This document shows, in pieces, positions 12,300 through 22,900 of a stretch of DNA of 64,000 nucleotides. Within the stretch, counting starts at the first letter, position 1; every line of letters begins with the position of its first letter. The notes under the pieces are model-generated. The model did no database searches and was not told the origin of the DNA. It saw nothing but the letters and a program-made list of their open reading frames with translations. Position numbers and translations under genes: made by a program. This stretch comes from Acanthamoeba lenticulata (Eukaryota > Discosea > Longamoebia > Acanthamoebidae), in contig NAVB01000002.1 of assembly GCA_002179805.1 (NCBI GenBank), positions 1 to 64,000 on the forward strand, written 5' to 3'.

Positions 12300-13874
12300 A
12301 TGGCACTCAAGAAGCAACAGGCGGACAAGCTCGGGGAGGCCTACTTCCACGAGAATACAGTGGCGGATAAGAGCTTGACCTATTTCCTGCAGCCGGTCCT
12401 CGACAAAATCTCTCTCAGCCTGCCCAGGTGGCTGTCGCCAAACTTGATCACACTAAGCGCGGGAATGCTCATCGTATCGATCACCATCCTCATCCTTACT
12501 CACTTGCCCAAGCTCTATGGCCCCGTATCGCCGTGGGTCTGTGCTGCCGGCGCATTTGGCGTGCTGACTTTTGTTGTACGCCTCCCCTCTAAATCGAACG
12601 CAGGCTCTGTGCTGAGGTGCGGCTTCTAAACAACGACTTCTCTCGTTCAATGCGTACACAGCTTCTCGACAATCTCGACGGGAGGCACGCGAAGAACACC
12701 GGGATGTGCTCGAAATTGGGCGATTTCCTTGACCACGGCGTGGACAGCTTGGCGGACCCTATGTCCGTGCTCATGATCGCCATCATCTTGCAGGGAGGCT
12801 ACTCCATTCCTTTGTGGCTCTTCCTCATCGGCATGATTCTCGTTTGCTTTATGAACTACGTCTACCTCTGGTCGGACAAGCACACAAAGATCTGCTTTGT
12901 CTCTGACGTGCAGCTCGAGGTACCTTTTTTCTGGGCCAGATTTATTATTTATTGTAATATTTATTTAATATCAATTTTTCCTTTTTCTGGTTATCTGTGG
13001 ATTATTCTGCGGAATCTTGGCTTTGTTGGGCGACGTTGCGGTTTGGGAAAAACTGACGACGTCGGTTGGTGGGCACCACGTTCGTGCAGGCCTACATCTT
13101 CTTCTCGATCATCTTTGCGCTTACCGGCGTCTTTGGATCTGAGTTCTGGATCTACAACTTGCGCAGCTTCATCCCCGACGGCGTGTTCTCGGAGACCTTC
13201 ATGAACATGCTGCCCGCCGAGATCCCGGCCAACGTGCTCCTCCTCTCGATCGCCCTTCTCCTGCCGATTACCGAGTTCTACGACTCCTTCACCCGTGTCT
13301 ACACAGTCACTGGTACGTGCTCTTCTTGTCATGTAGAGGCTCGTCTCGGAGCCGCGTCTAACTCTGCTGCCTCGCTCCTGTATCAGGCTCGTTCAAGCCG
13401 TTCCTCGAGCTGATCCCGCCGGCGCTCATCGGCGTTGGTCTCACGGCGTGGGGCCTGTTCAGCACGACCCAGATCTTTGCCACGCAGAAGCTGACGACGT
13501 GCCTCTTCACGGTGACCATTTACAGCCTCGTCACCGGACGGTACAACCTGGCTCGCCTCACCGGCGAGACCGTGCGGCTCTACTGGGAGAACTACCTGAT
13601 CCTCGCCGTCGCCGCGGCCGTCGTCGTCTTCCGGGTCGACGACTCGGTCATCCTCCCGGTCTTCTTCGGCCTCGTCGTCGTGGCCACCTTCTACTTCTAC
13701 TGCTCGACGGTGGTCCAGATGGCCCGCATTTTGAACGTGCCCATCTTCAGCATGAAGAAGGGCACCACCGCGGCCAAGATCACCCCGGCCAAGGTCGTCC
13801 TCGACCGCGCCGAGCTTGTCCAGAGCAGCGAGAACCTCAAGGCCCGCCGTACTGGCTCCGCCGCCGCCCACTAA
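12300..13874 (+). CDS. CDP-alcohol phosphotransferase (ethanolamine/choline phosphotransferase type), 414 aa
   Basis: Integral ER-type enzyme that transfers phosphoethanolamine or phosphocholine from the CDP-alcohol to diacylglycerol (Kennedy pathway). Four exons with agreeing phases: 12300-12575, 12662-12919, 13090-13312 and 13387-13874, giving 414 residues, close to eukaryotic CEPT1/EPT1. The N-terminus contains PRWLSPNLITLSAG, the usual segment before the first membrane helix. The catalytic signature DG-x2-A-x9-G-x3-D-x3-D is complete at the start of exon 2 (DNLDGRHAKNTG then GDFLDHGVD); the usual Arg after Ala is Lys here. Several hydrophobic helices follow, and the C-terminus is a polar cytosolic tail. 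Choice between ethanolamine and choline cannot be made from sequence alone. Confidence 0.9.
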
Positions 13875-14543
13875 ACGTTTTCACACCAGCAAGTACCAGA
13901 TCAACTGAGGACACGAGAGAGGAAGTGAGAGAGGTGAAGTAGAGCGAGGCCAGAGACGATGTCAAGTGGACGACAAGAGAGAGAAAGAGGAAGAGGAAGA
14001 GGAAGAGGAAGAAAGGAGCAGAACAGCTGCGACTTCTTCCAATACTGGGAGCTGCGAGGTCGCGCTCGAGGGAGGACGAAATGACATCTGAACCTGCGTG
14101 GTGCAGGCGGAGAAGGGCGTCATCACCCTCACGCCAGCGTCATTGCTTGCATAATAAAATCCACTGTACACAACCACTCCTTGGCGTTCTTCTTGCAGCG
14201 TCGTACGGCGAGCGCCATGTCGACAACAAGTATGACGACTGCAGAATGATGGGCCACTTGTTTTTTCAAAACGACAACGCCCACCGATCATGTTGAAGGT
14301 GTGACCGTCCCCCCAGCTGGAGGGTTCACCATCAATTCTCACCTCAGGCGCTGCCTCCAGTTGGCCTGCGCTTTGCGTCGCCGAACGGTCAACCACAGGC
14401 CAAGCGAGAATCCCGGCGGTTTTCACTGGACCAATCGACGCCCTGAATTTAAACGCGACCGAACCGCAGTTCGATACTCATCCCTCCAACTACCAACTCA
14501 CCTCTTCACACACCTTCTACCCTTTTCCTCGTGCTCATCTGCC
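13875..14543. other. Intergenic region with purine-rich tract
   Basis: About 670 bp between the phosphotransferase stop and the next gene. A GAGAGGAAGAGGAAG purine-rich tract lies at 13975-14015. Short open frames on both strands lack motifs. No gene is supported here. The last part (from about 14440) is probably the promoter and 5' UTR of the next gene. Confidence 0.4.
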
Positions 14544-15718
14544 ATGAAGTCGGTCTTCTTGCTCGTGGTGGCGGCTCTGTGCCTATTCATCGCGGTGGTG
14601 GCCGGTGGAGGCACCACGGCCTTCTCGGCCAACAACGTGCTCATCAGCGACCTCACCTCCGGCGGCGACGGACGCACCTACCGGGCTGATATCCAGTACT
14701 GGCCCAACTCGGGCGAGGAGCGCATCTTCTACACCATTCCCTACTCCACCGATGGCTCGTCGACCAGCTCGTTCCAGATCCTCGAGGACTTCAACAGCGG
14801 TCTCCGCTATGTCCAGTGCTCCGAGTCCTGCCGCGTCGAGTCCCTCGACGGCATGTCGCTCTTCAACTTGGCCAGCAGCTCCAACCAGGGTCTGACGTCG
14901 GTCTCTTACCCCGCCTATGAGCGTGTGTTCAACTTCGACTCGAGCTCCAGCCAGGCTTCGGACCTGTCGTCGGCGCCCGGTCTGCCTTCGCTGTGCACGG
15001 CACAGACGTCGGCGAGCTCGTCGCTTGACTCGTGCATGCCTTATGGTCTTCCCTGCGGCAGCTCCTGCATTTGCCTCGGCTGCACTGATGGTGACAACTG
15101 CACCGGTACGCTCATCGCCCCATCTAACAAATAACCATCAAATTCTGTGGGCACATTCGCAATGGCTCACTTTCTGTTGCCTTCCGCAGTCGGCGACTCT
15201 TGCGCCATCAACAAGGACAATGAGCTGTTCTGCAGCTCCACCGAGCGTTTGTGCGCCGCCCAGACTGGCGCGACCGTGATTGCGCTCAACCGCCACCACG
15301 GTGGTGACAGCAACGCCGTTGCCCTCGGTGTTGGTCTCGGTGTGGGTCTTGGCGTCGGCATCCCGCTGGCCATCCTGCTCCTCTTCCTCTGCTGCGTCCT
15401 TCCCATCCTTCTGTGCACTTACTGCCTGTACGTTCTCTCCTCCCTTTCGTCTGGTCGACCTCGCACTCACCACTGTTCGATCACAGGAAGCGCCGTGAGC
15501 GCCGCCCGACCGTCGTGAGGACCACCGCCGCGCCCGTCGCCACCACCGCGACTGCTACGCCCGTGGCCATTGGCAACCCGCTCTATGCCGAGCCGTGGCG
15601 CGCCACCAACATCCCGGCCTCCATGCTGGACAGCACCCCGCGCACCGTGCCGGTGGGCACCGGCTACAACCAGGCCGCCGCGGCCTCGATGTATCCCGGC
15701 GCTGCTGGTCGTGTGTAG
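14544..15718 (+). CDS. Secreted-type single-pass membrane protein (343 aa)
   Basis: Three exons with consistent phases: 14544-15105, 15190-15427 and 15487-15718. The start MKSVFLLVVAALCLFIAVVAG is a strong signal peptide. The ectodomain is Ser-rich with a Cys-rich part (CSESCRVE, then CMPYGLPCGSSCICLGCTD) that suggests a small disulfide-bonded module. One membrane helix follows, with a GVGLGVGLGVG run and then a Cys-rich end (LLLFLCCVLPILLCTYC). A basic stop-transfer (KRRERR) and a 70-residue Ala/Thr/Pro-rich cytosolic tail complete it. The repeated G-x-G spacing is typical of tightly packing helices. No known family is recognised. A cell-surface protein is likely. Confidence 0.75.
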
Positions 15719-16114
15719 AACGCCTCTCTTGGCTTCAAGCTTCAATCATTTTAGTCGCTCGCGTATTGAAGAGCGTTAAGAAATACAACAGGAAGATATC
15801 CTCTTTGGAAGAGAGAGTAGCAAGAACATTTTCCTCTTCGTCCATCGCTTACATACGTGCAGCTGAGGTAGAACTAAGCAGAAACTGAGACAGCACACAA
15901 AGTGAGCCATTGGTGGAAAAAGGCCTAGTAGGTTAGGTTCCCGTTGGCGATCGCCTCGTCGCAGAGTTTCTTAGATCATCGCCAAGTTACGGGCGACTTG
16001 TTCATCCGGAGCTTGGCCGCAAACAGCGAACGCGCTATGACCACAGGATGACGACCAACTAGCACTTGGTCTCCCGTCGCCCTCTTCACCCCGGCGCTCG
16101 CCGCGGCCCCGAAG
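15719..16114. other. Intergenic region
   Basis: About 400 bp between the membrane-protein stop and the TATA-like element of the next gene. Nothing coding is recognised. Confidence 0.4.
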
Positions 16115-16122
16115 CATAAAAG
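16115..16122 (+). promoter_or_regulatory. TATA-like element (CATAAAAG)
   Basis: CATAAAAG lies 57 bp upstream of the ATG of the small secreted-protein gene. Transcription would start about 30 bp downstream and leave a short A/C-rich leader. Its position and the strong codon bias of the gene suggest high expression. This is inferred from spacing only. Confidence 0.45.
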
Positions 16123-16178
16123 CCGCTGTCGAGCAGCAGCACAGTACTCCAACCAGCCCCACATCTACACAACCAACC

Positions 16179-16706
16179 ATGAAGGCCTTCCTCGCCCTCT
16201 TTGTTCTCCTCGTCGTGGTCCAGGCCTCCCAGGCCGCCCTGTTCTTCTGCCAGGACAGCGACTGGGACCCCGTCCAGCCGGCCTTCGCCTCCAAGACTGC
16301 CTTCAACGCTGAGCGCTCCACCTACCTGCAGTTCAGGGACTACTTTGCCCAGATCACCGCCAACGTCAACCTCGGCAACACGACCGTTGAGGCTGACGTG
16401 GTCGAGAAGCTCAAGGCCAAGCTCACCGCCGCCGGCATCGACAACACCGTGCAGTCCTTCACCATCACTCGCTCCAACGGCGACATCACCATGGACACCA
16501 TCCTTGGCGTCAACCCCGTCATCGACAACCACGGTGGCCGCTACTCGCTCGGCAAGCCCATGTGGTGCCGTGACTTCCAGACCGTCGTGTTCGACTACAC
16601 CTACGTCACCCGCACTGGCCTCCAGTACCGCTTCTGGGCCCAGGCCGTCCAGACCTCCGTGCAGAAGCAGTGGTTCTCCTTCCGCTGGAACATCCCTGTG
16701 CAGTAA
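16179..16706 (+). CDS. Small secreted protein, intronless (175 aa)
   Basis: The start MKAFLALFVLLVVVQASQAALF is a typical signal peptide with cleavage near QAS-QA. The mature part is about 155 residues, has only a few Cys (FFCQDSDW, MWCRDF) and ends RWNIPVQ. No transmembrane helix or GPI signal is seen. There is no intron, and codon use is extremely C/G-ending, as in abundant proteins. The even mix of predicted strands and helices (YLQFRDYFAQITANV, QTVVFDYTYVTRTG) resembles small SnoaL/cystatin-like folds, but no family can be named. Confidence 0.7.
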   Translation: MKAFLALFVLLVVVQASQAALFFCQDSDWDPVQPAFASKTAFNAERSTYLQFRDYFAQITANVNLGNTTVEADVVEKLKAKLTAAGIDNTVQSFTITRSNGDITMDTILGVNPVIDNHGGRYSLGKPMWCRDFQTVVFDYTYVTRTGLQYRFWAQAVQTSVQKQWFSFRWNIPVQ

Positions 16707-16992
16707 GAAAAACTTTGTTGTTTCATCCTGTTCGAAAAAGGTCCATAAAAACAGTACCATTTCGTTAAACCGCTGAACAAGTCTTTGGCAAGGGAACAAG
16801 GCCAGGCAGTGCCCAAATAAATTCTCCAGCAGAGGATGCACCAAGTGGTAGCCTCGCGCAAAGCCCAACAAAAAAAAAATAATAATATAATAATAAAATG
16901 AACACGAAAAAGAAGGAGAAAAGAATTCTTTTTGGTGAAGGCAAGGTATTCCGCCAATATTCTCCTTTGTCAAATCAGATCTGGCCAGAGAG

Positions 16993-19900
16993 ATGATGGA
17001 GGGAGGCGCGACATCGAGCGGCACCGTTGCGGCAACGCCTCAGGCAGCCTCGGCTGCTAGCGCAACCGCCGGCGGCAAGAAGAGACGCGCGGCGTATCGC
17101 AAGTCCCACACACAAAAATTGGACATCGTCTTTCCGAGAGAGGAAGCGCACCTTGACGCTCTCGGTGGAAAGAAGGATGCCGATGATGAAGATGGTGCCG
17201 AGCAGCAAAATGGAGAAGCCACTGCTGCCGCCAGTAGTCAGCCAGAACTGGTGATGAAACAACTCAAGTTCCTCAACGTGCTAGTGACAACTGCCTCCGT
17301 GAAGAAGCGGGTTTGGTTATGGCGCAAGATTGTTCCTGGCATTGTGTTCCAGAAGGCCGAATGGGGCAAAGAAGGTGCGTTGACTCAGACTGCGGCCTGG
17401 CATCAGTGCCAAGTCGCAGCTCTTCCACAGATTCCTGCAACGATTTTCATTCATCTTGTACATTTCAGCTGATTGCCTCGTGTTGCCCCGCCCCATGCAG
17501 CTCTGGACAAGATCCTCGCTGCGACCACGATCATGCTCTACCGTACGGTGGATGTATATTCCGATCGCGCAAGCCAGCTGGCGGCTGAGTCCTTCGTGGG
17601 CGCCGTCTTGGCGTCGTCTAATGCCGACCTGGTAGCCTCGTTCCTCACCGCATTTTTGAAGCGGTTTGTGCTGGCAACCAACACTCTCGTCAAGCAGCCC
17701 ACCGCCCAGCGGTACTTCCATCGCTTCTTTCCTCCCTCGCACAACTGTCGCTGATGACTACACACGATTTGTGCTCAATTGCTTGTAAATGACTAAAATT
17801 CTTTGGCATGTTTTGTTTATAACAGGATGAGCCAGACCGAGATTGTGCTCCTGCGGTGGAGCTGCGACGTAGTGCTCAGCCAGGCGGGCCTCGATTTCCT
17901 CACATCGCAGAAGAAATTTGGGGATTTTGCCAAGCTGCAGTTCCGGCTGCTCGACGCCGTCGCCGCCATCGACCACGCGCACGCTCGCGTTGCTGCCCAG
18001 CACAAGTTCATCAAGGTTCTTGCCACGGTGCGTCAGCCTTCGGTTACTCCTCCCACCCACCTGGCTCCACTCCCCACTGACACCACTTCGTGTCGTGCCA
18101 CACATCTCACCTCGGATTCAGCGCGTGGAGGCCTTTGAGCTGTACGCAAGCGCGCTGGGCAGCGAGCCTACTCGCCACGAGTGCGCAGCCATCGGCCTGC
18201 TCACACAATTCGCGACCAGACGGCCGGAGCTGTTCGCGTCTGTCAAGGTTCCTATTTATCCCTTTTTTTGTTCGAGTTATTTGCACAATTATTTTCGTTT
18301 CGTTTTCATTTTTCATTTTTTTTTTTGAAGGGCTCACATCTCACTACTGTGGCCCATGTGCCATGTGCAGGACAAGTTCCTCAAGGCGTACGTCTCGTTG
18401 ATATTCGGCGACCGCACTGCGCCACCCAAGCACACACAGGAGGCGCTGGCGCCGCTCATCGCCGCCCTCACGCCCGAGCAGTTCGCGACGTACGCGCCGG
18501 CCCACCTCCTTCAGGACGTACTACTGCAACCAAGATGTTAACCGGTGAGGTTGTGTGTGGCATCAATAGGGTCGTGCTGCCGACTGTGGACAGGTCGCTC
18601 AAGCGGAACCCGGAGGTGGTGATCCAGGACGTCCCCGTTCTCCTTTCGCACGTCTCCTTCGACCTCGGGCCCTTCGTCAAGGCCGCCCCCTCCCTCAGGT
18701 AACACCTTTTCCTTTCTACATTTCAAAACAATAAAACCTTAATAAAATATAATATTTTATCTTTGTTTCTTTATTGCCTCTGTAATTGTGCTGATGGCTG
18801 GAGTTGTGCAGCGCGATGGCGTTTTCGCAGATGCGGTCGAGTGAGGCCTCGTATCGCGCCGGCGGTCTGGCCATTTTGCAACAGACTGTGCGCAAGGTCA
18901 GCGACCCGGCCGTGCTCGAGGAGCTCATGAAGGACCTCTCCGCCTTTGTCGCCGGTTCGACGTCCTTCCTCCTCCCTTGGCGGTCCACCGCCTCATGGCT
19001 CACGGGCCCGCTTGGGTGTCTGTGACACAGGTCTCACGGACTACAAGAACCGATTGGCCGTCGTGGCCGCGATCGGGGCGGTCGACACGCACGCGCAGAC
19101 GACGCTGCCGCGCGAGGGCCGGCAGCGCGTGGCCGCCGTGGCGGTCGAGGCGCTCCAGACCCTGCTCAAGAAGGAGGGCATGGACGACGTCCGGGTGGCG
19201 GCCGTCATGGCCCTCGGTCAGTGGCTCGGCCACTCGACCAAGCTCACGCCCGAGGCCAAGCAGCTCTATCTCGCTGGTACTGTTGATTTCTTTTTGTTAT
19301 TTTTAATTTTTTTTAGAAAAATAGTTTTCATGAAATTACTCACTCGAGCCCGATTGGACAACCACAGGCTTCAAGGACGCCAAGGACACCACGCGCCACG
19401 CCTACCTTGAGAGCTTCATCGTGGCCCTCAGGAACGCCCGTGATGAATGGGCCTCCTCGCCCGCCTCCCTCGCCGAGTTTGGTATTTTACCCAAATTTTT
19501 TGCTTTTTTTTGAGGAAATATAAATGAAAGAGTCTAACGTTTGTGGTACAGTGGAACCGCTGGTCGCGCTGGCCAAAACGGCTCTGGCGCAGCTCAAGAG
19601 CCGGAAGGACCTTGTCTACGCCTTCACCGCGCTCGCGCTCCTCGCCTCGCTTAGCGGCATCAACGCCGACGAAAAGTACGACGACGACGACGACAATAAC
19701 AACAATAACGCCGGACAACCTCGGCTCACAACTCATCTTCTTCCTCATGTTCGTGCCCGCAGGCTGACCAAGGAGGGCCTGTGGAAGTCCGTGTTGGGCG
19801 ACGCCACGGGCGCGCCAGCGGTAAAGGCTGCTGCCCCGGCGGCTGCGGCCAAGGGTGGTAAGGGCAAGGAGAAGGACATCCCGGCCGCTGCCCCCGCTGC

Positions 19901-22900
19901 CGCCAAGACCGACGACGGCTGCTTCCTCTACAAGCGCAAATTCCTCAAGTGCGTCACTGATTTTTTTTTCAAATATTTTTTAAAAGTTTTTTGTATATTT
20001 CAAAATGTTAATATACACGTTTTTTCTTATTGTACAGTAAATTGGAGGAGCGTGAGGGCCGCGTGCTGGCCGTCCTGGCCGAGGCGCTGCTGCAGCACCA
20101 TTGGCACCGCGTGACGGCCGCGCTCGACCAGCACAAGGAGCGGGACGAGGCCAACCGCGCCCGCGGCAAGGTCACGTCGGCCAAGAACGTGTTCGGCCTC
20201 CTTGTCTACCTCCTGACCTGCCCGTGGAGCTCCGCGCGCGCCGAGGCCACCCGAGTCGTGCGCCGTAACAACACCGTCCACGCCGAGCTCCCCGCCCACC
20301 TGCTCCGCGCCTTTTTCCAGTTCGTCAAGCCCGCGCCCGAGGACGACCTCAGCGCCGCCGCCGCCAAGAAGGCTGCGGCCGCCGACAAGGAGGACGACCT
20401 GGCGGTGACCAAGACCGACGACGGCCAGCAGGCCCGGTCGTCCGTCTACCAGCGCGCCCTGCTGACCTGCCTCCAGGACGAGGCTGACCGGCCCGTCGCG
20501 CCCGAGGCCTGCCGCGAGGCCCTCCGCCCGGCGCTCCCGTTCGCGCTCGTGCTGGCCCACCACCCGTTCATCCTCCCGTCGTCCCGCTACGCCTGCTGGG
20601 CCCGCGCCCTGGCTCTCGCTGGCTTCGCCCTCGAGGACTATGCGCGCGACGAGACCAAGGCCGTGATCGGCGAGCTGCTCCACTTCCTGTTCGAGGGCCA
20701 TGCCGACCTGGGCATCCACGGGGCGCTCCTGAGCGGCAACCGCTACGTGAGCGCGGCGGCCTACGCGGCGCTGGCCTCGGTCGGGACCATGACCCCCGCC
20801 GCGATGGGACACCAGGGCGGCGTGGTCGGCGGCATCGCGCGCCTGCTGGCCTCGAGCCTCAGCCTGCAGGACCTCACGGCCAACCAGCTCGAGATCTACC
20901 GCACGCCGGCCTCGGAGCTGTGGGTCCCCAAGTCGGACGAGTACCAGGCCCAGGTCGTCGAGTCCTCGCACAACGTCAAGAAGCTCAAGGGCCAGAAGAT
21001 GTACGACCAGGCCGACGAGGCCTGGGAGGCCGAGATGAGGAAGAAGCTCGGCCAGGAGAAGCCCAAGACGCCCCAGCTCACGCCCGCCGAGCAGGCCGAG
21101 CGCGCGGCGCGCCTCGCCCGCCAGGCCGTCCTTCGCGCCCGCGTTGACGCCCGGCTTCAGCGCGTGCGCGCCGGCCTCCAGGCCATCGCGGCGCTCGCCG
21201 CCACCGCGCCCCACGTACGCCACCGCCGCTGCCTCTCGCCCCTTGGCCGACGCGTCAGGCTCATGACTCACACACGATCTCACTCACACAAACACGACAG
21301 ATCGCGCACCTGCAGCTGCCGGCCTTTATCGTGCTGGTCCGCGCGCTGATCCCGCACAAGCTGGTCGAGGTCCAGCGCGAGGCCGAGGCGACCCTGCACG
21401 CGCTCGCCGCCTGCGTGGGCCCCGTCCACCAACCGCCCTTCGCCGCCGCTGGCTCAGCGTTGTCGGCCGCCGCCCCGCGGTTCCCGGTAGTGTCGGTCTA
21501 CTCGGCAAAGCGGATCGCGGTGGTGCTGCAGCGTCTGTTCCAGTCCTCCAAGCGCAACCCCGAGGGGCACCTCGTGATCGCATGGGACAAGGAGCTCCTC
21601 CGCCTCGTCCCCAACGCCATCAATGACATCGCCGAAATCATTCACGCTCGGCGCGACAAGTGCGCACCCGCCCCAGAACGCGTGTCCGCAGCTGGGCCCT
21701 GACTTTTTACTCTCCCTTCCCATCTCAAAACGCAGTGAGCACCGGCTGTCGCCGCAGGGCTTCTGCTTCGTGCTGCCCATCATCGAGGCCGTCCTCATGC
21801 CCGGCGACGACAAGGACTACTTTGGCCTCACCATCCAGGAGGATGCGTACGCTAACCCCCTCCCCCAATCACAACTGCTCGACGCCAGTGCGGCGCTGAC
21901 CGCAGTTGGCCTCCCTTACCCCGCGCGCGCGTGCAGGCTGTACGACTTGGAGCTGCACACGCGCCCGGCCGCAGGCCAGCGCTTGAAGGCACCCGCGCAG
22001 CCGTTCGCCGACGTGTACGCCAACGTGCTCATCCACCTCCTCGAGTACGCGGCGCGCTTCAAGACCAGGGCCAAGGAAGCGCTCCTCGCCCTGGCTGCCG
22101 AGCTCGACCAGGACCAGCTGCCGGGCCTGCTCAACGGGTTCTTGTCCAAGGACAAGTACGTGCGCCTGACCTGCCTGCAGGCCCTCCAGGTCGTGCCTGC
22201 CGTGCGGGCCGGCACGCTCGACCAAGCGCCGTTCGTCGTTGCGCGCCTGTGGCACGCCATGCACGACAAGGACGAGGAGAACGCGCGCCTCGCGCGTCAG
22301 CTCTGGGAGCAGGCCGGCTGGGGCGAGCAGCACCAGCTGTCCGACAGCCCGGCCCTGTGGTCGACCCTGTACAGCGCGCTGGCCAACCAGGTCGAGGTCG
22401 TGCGCGTCCAGGCCGGCCGCGCCATCGCCGCCGCCCTCGGCCAGCTGCCTGGGGCCACCACCCGCGTGCTCCGCGAGCTCTTTGGCCTGTACACGCGCAA
22501 CGTGCCGCCGCCGGTCAAGGAGGCCTCGCGCGTCCACCAGGCCGTCCTGCACGGCAAGGCCCTGGCCCACATCGCGCCCGAGGAAGAGGAGGGCGTCGTG
22601 CTCGAGGCCGAGCCGGCGAACGACCTGCTGGCCGCAGCCTCGCAGCCGCCCAAGGGCGAGGCCCCGGTCTACAAGATCGAGATCCGTAGCGGCGTCGCGC
22701 TGGCCCTGGGCGAGTGCGCCGGAACGCTCGGACCCGAGCACCTGCCGCTCGTGCTGGACTTTTTCATGCGCCACGCGCTGACCGACGCCGAGAAGATGGT
22801 GATCGACCACGCGACCAAGGCTGGCATGGAGGTCATCGCCCAGCAGGGCCTGACCCACATGGGCGTGCTCATGCCGCTGCTGGAGAACTACCTCGACCGC

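Noticed and set aside
13975..14015. GAGAGGAAGAGGAAG tract as a possible regulatory element
   Set aside because: Plain low-complexity purine tract; nothing ties it to a function.
20027..21283. 418-codon open frame antisense to GCN1
   Set aside because: Mirror of a GC-rich coding exon; the composition ([13 protein letters not shown] runs) is what antisense of C/G-ending codons yields, and the plus strand is clearly GCN1.
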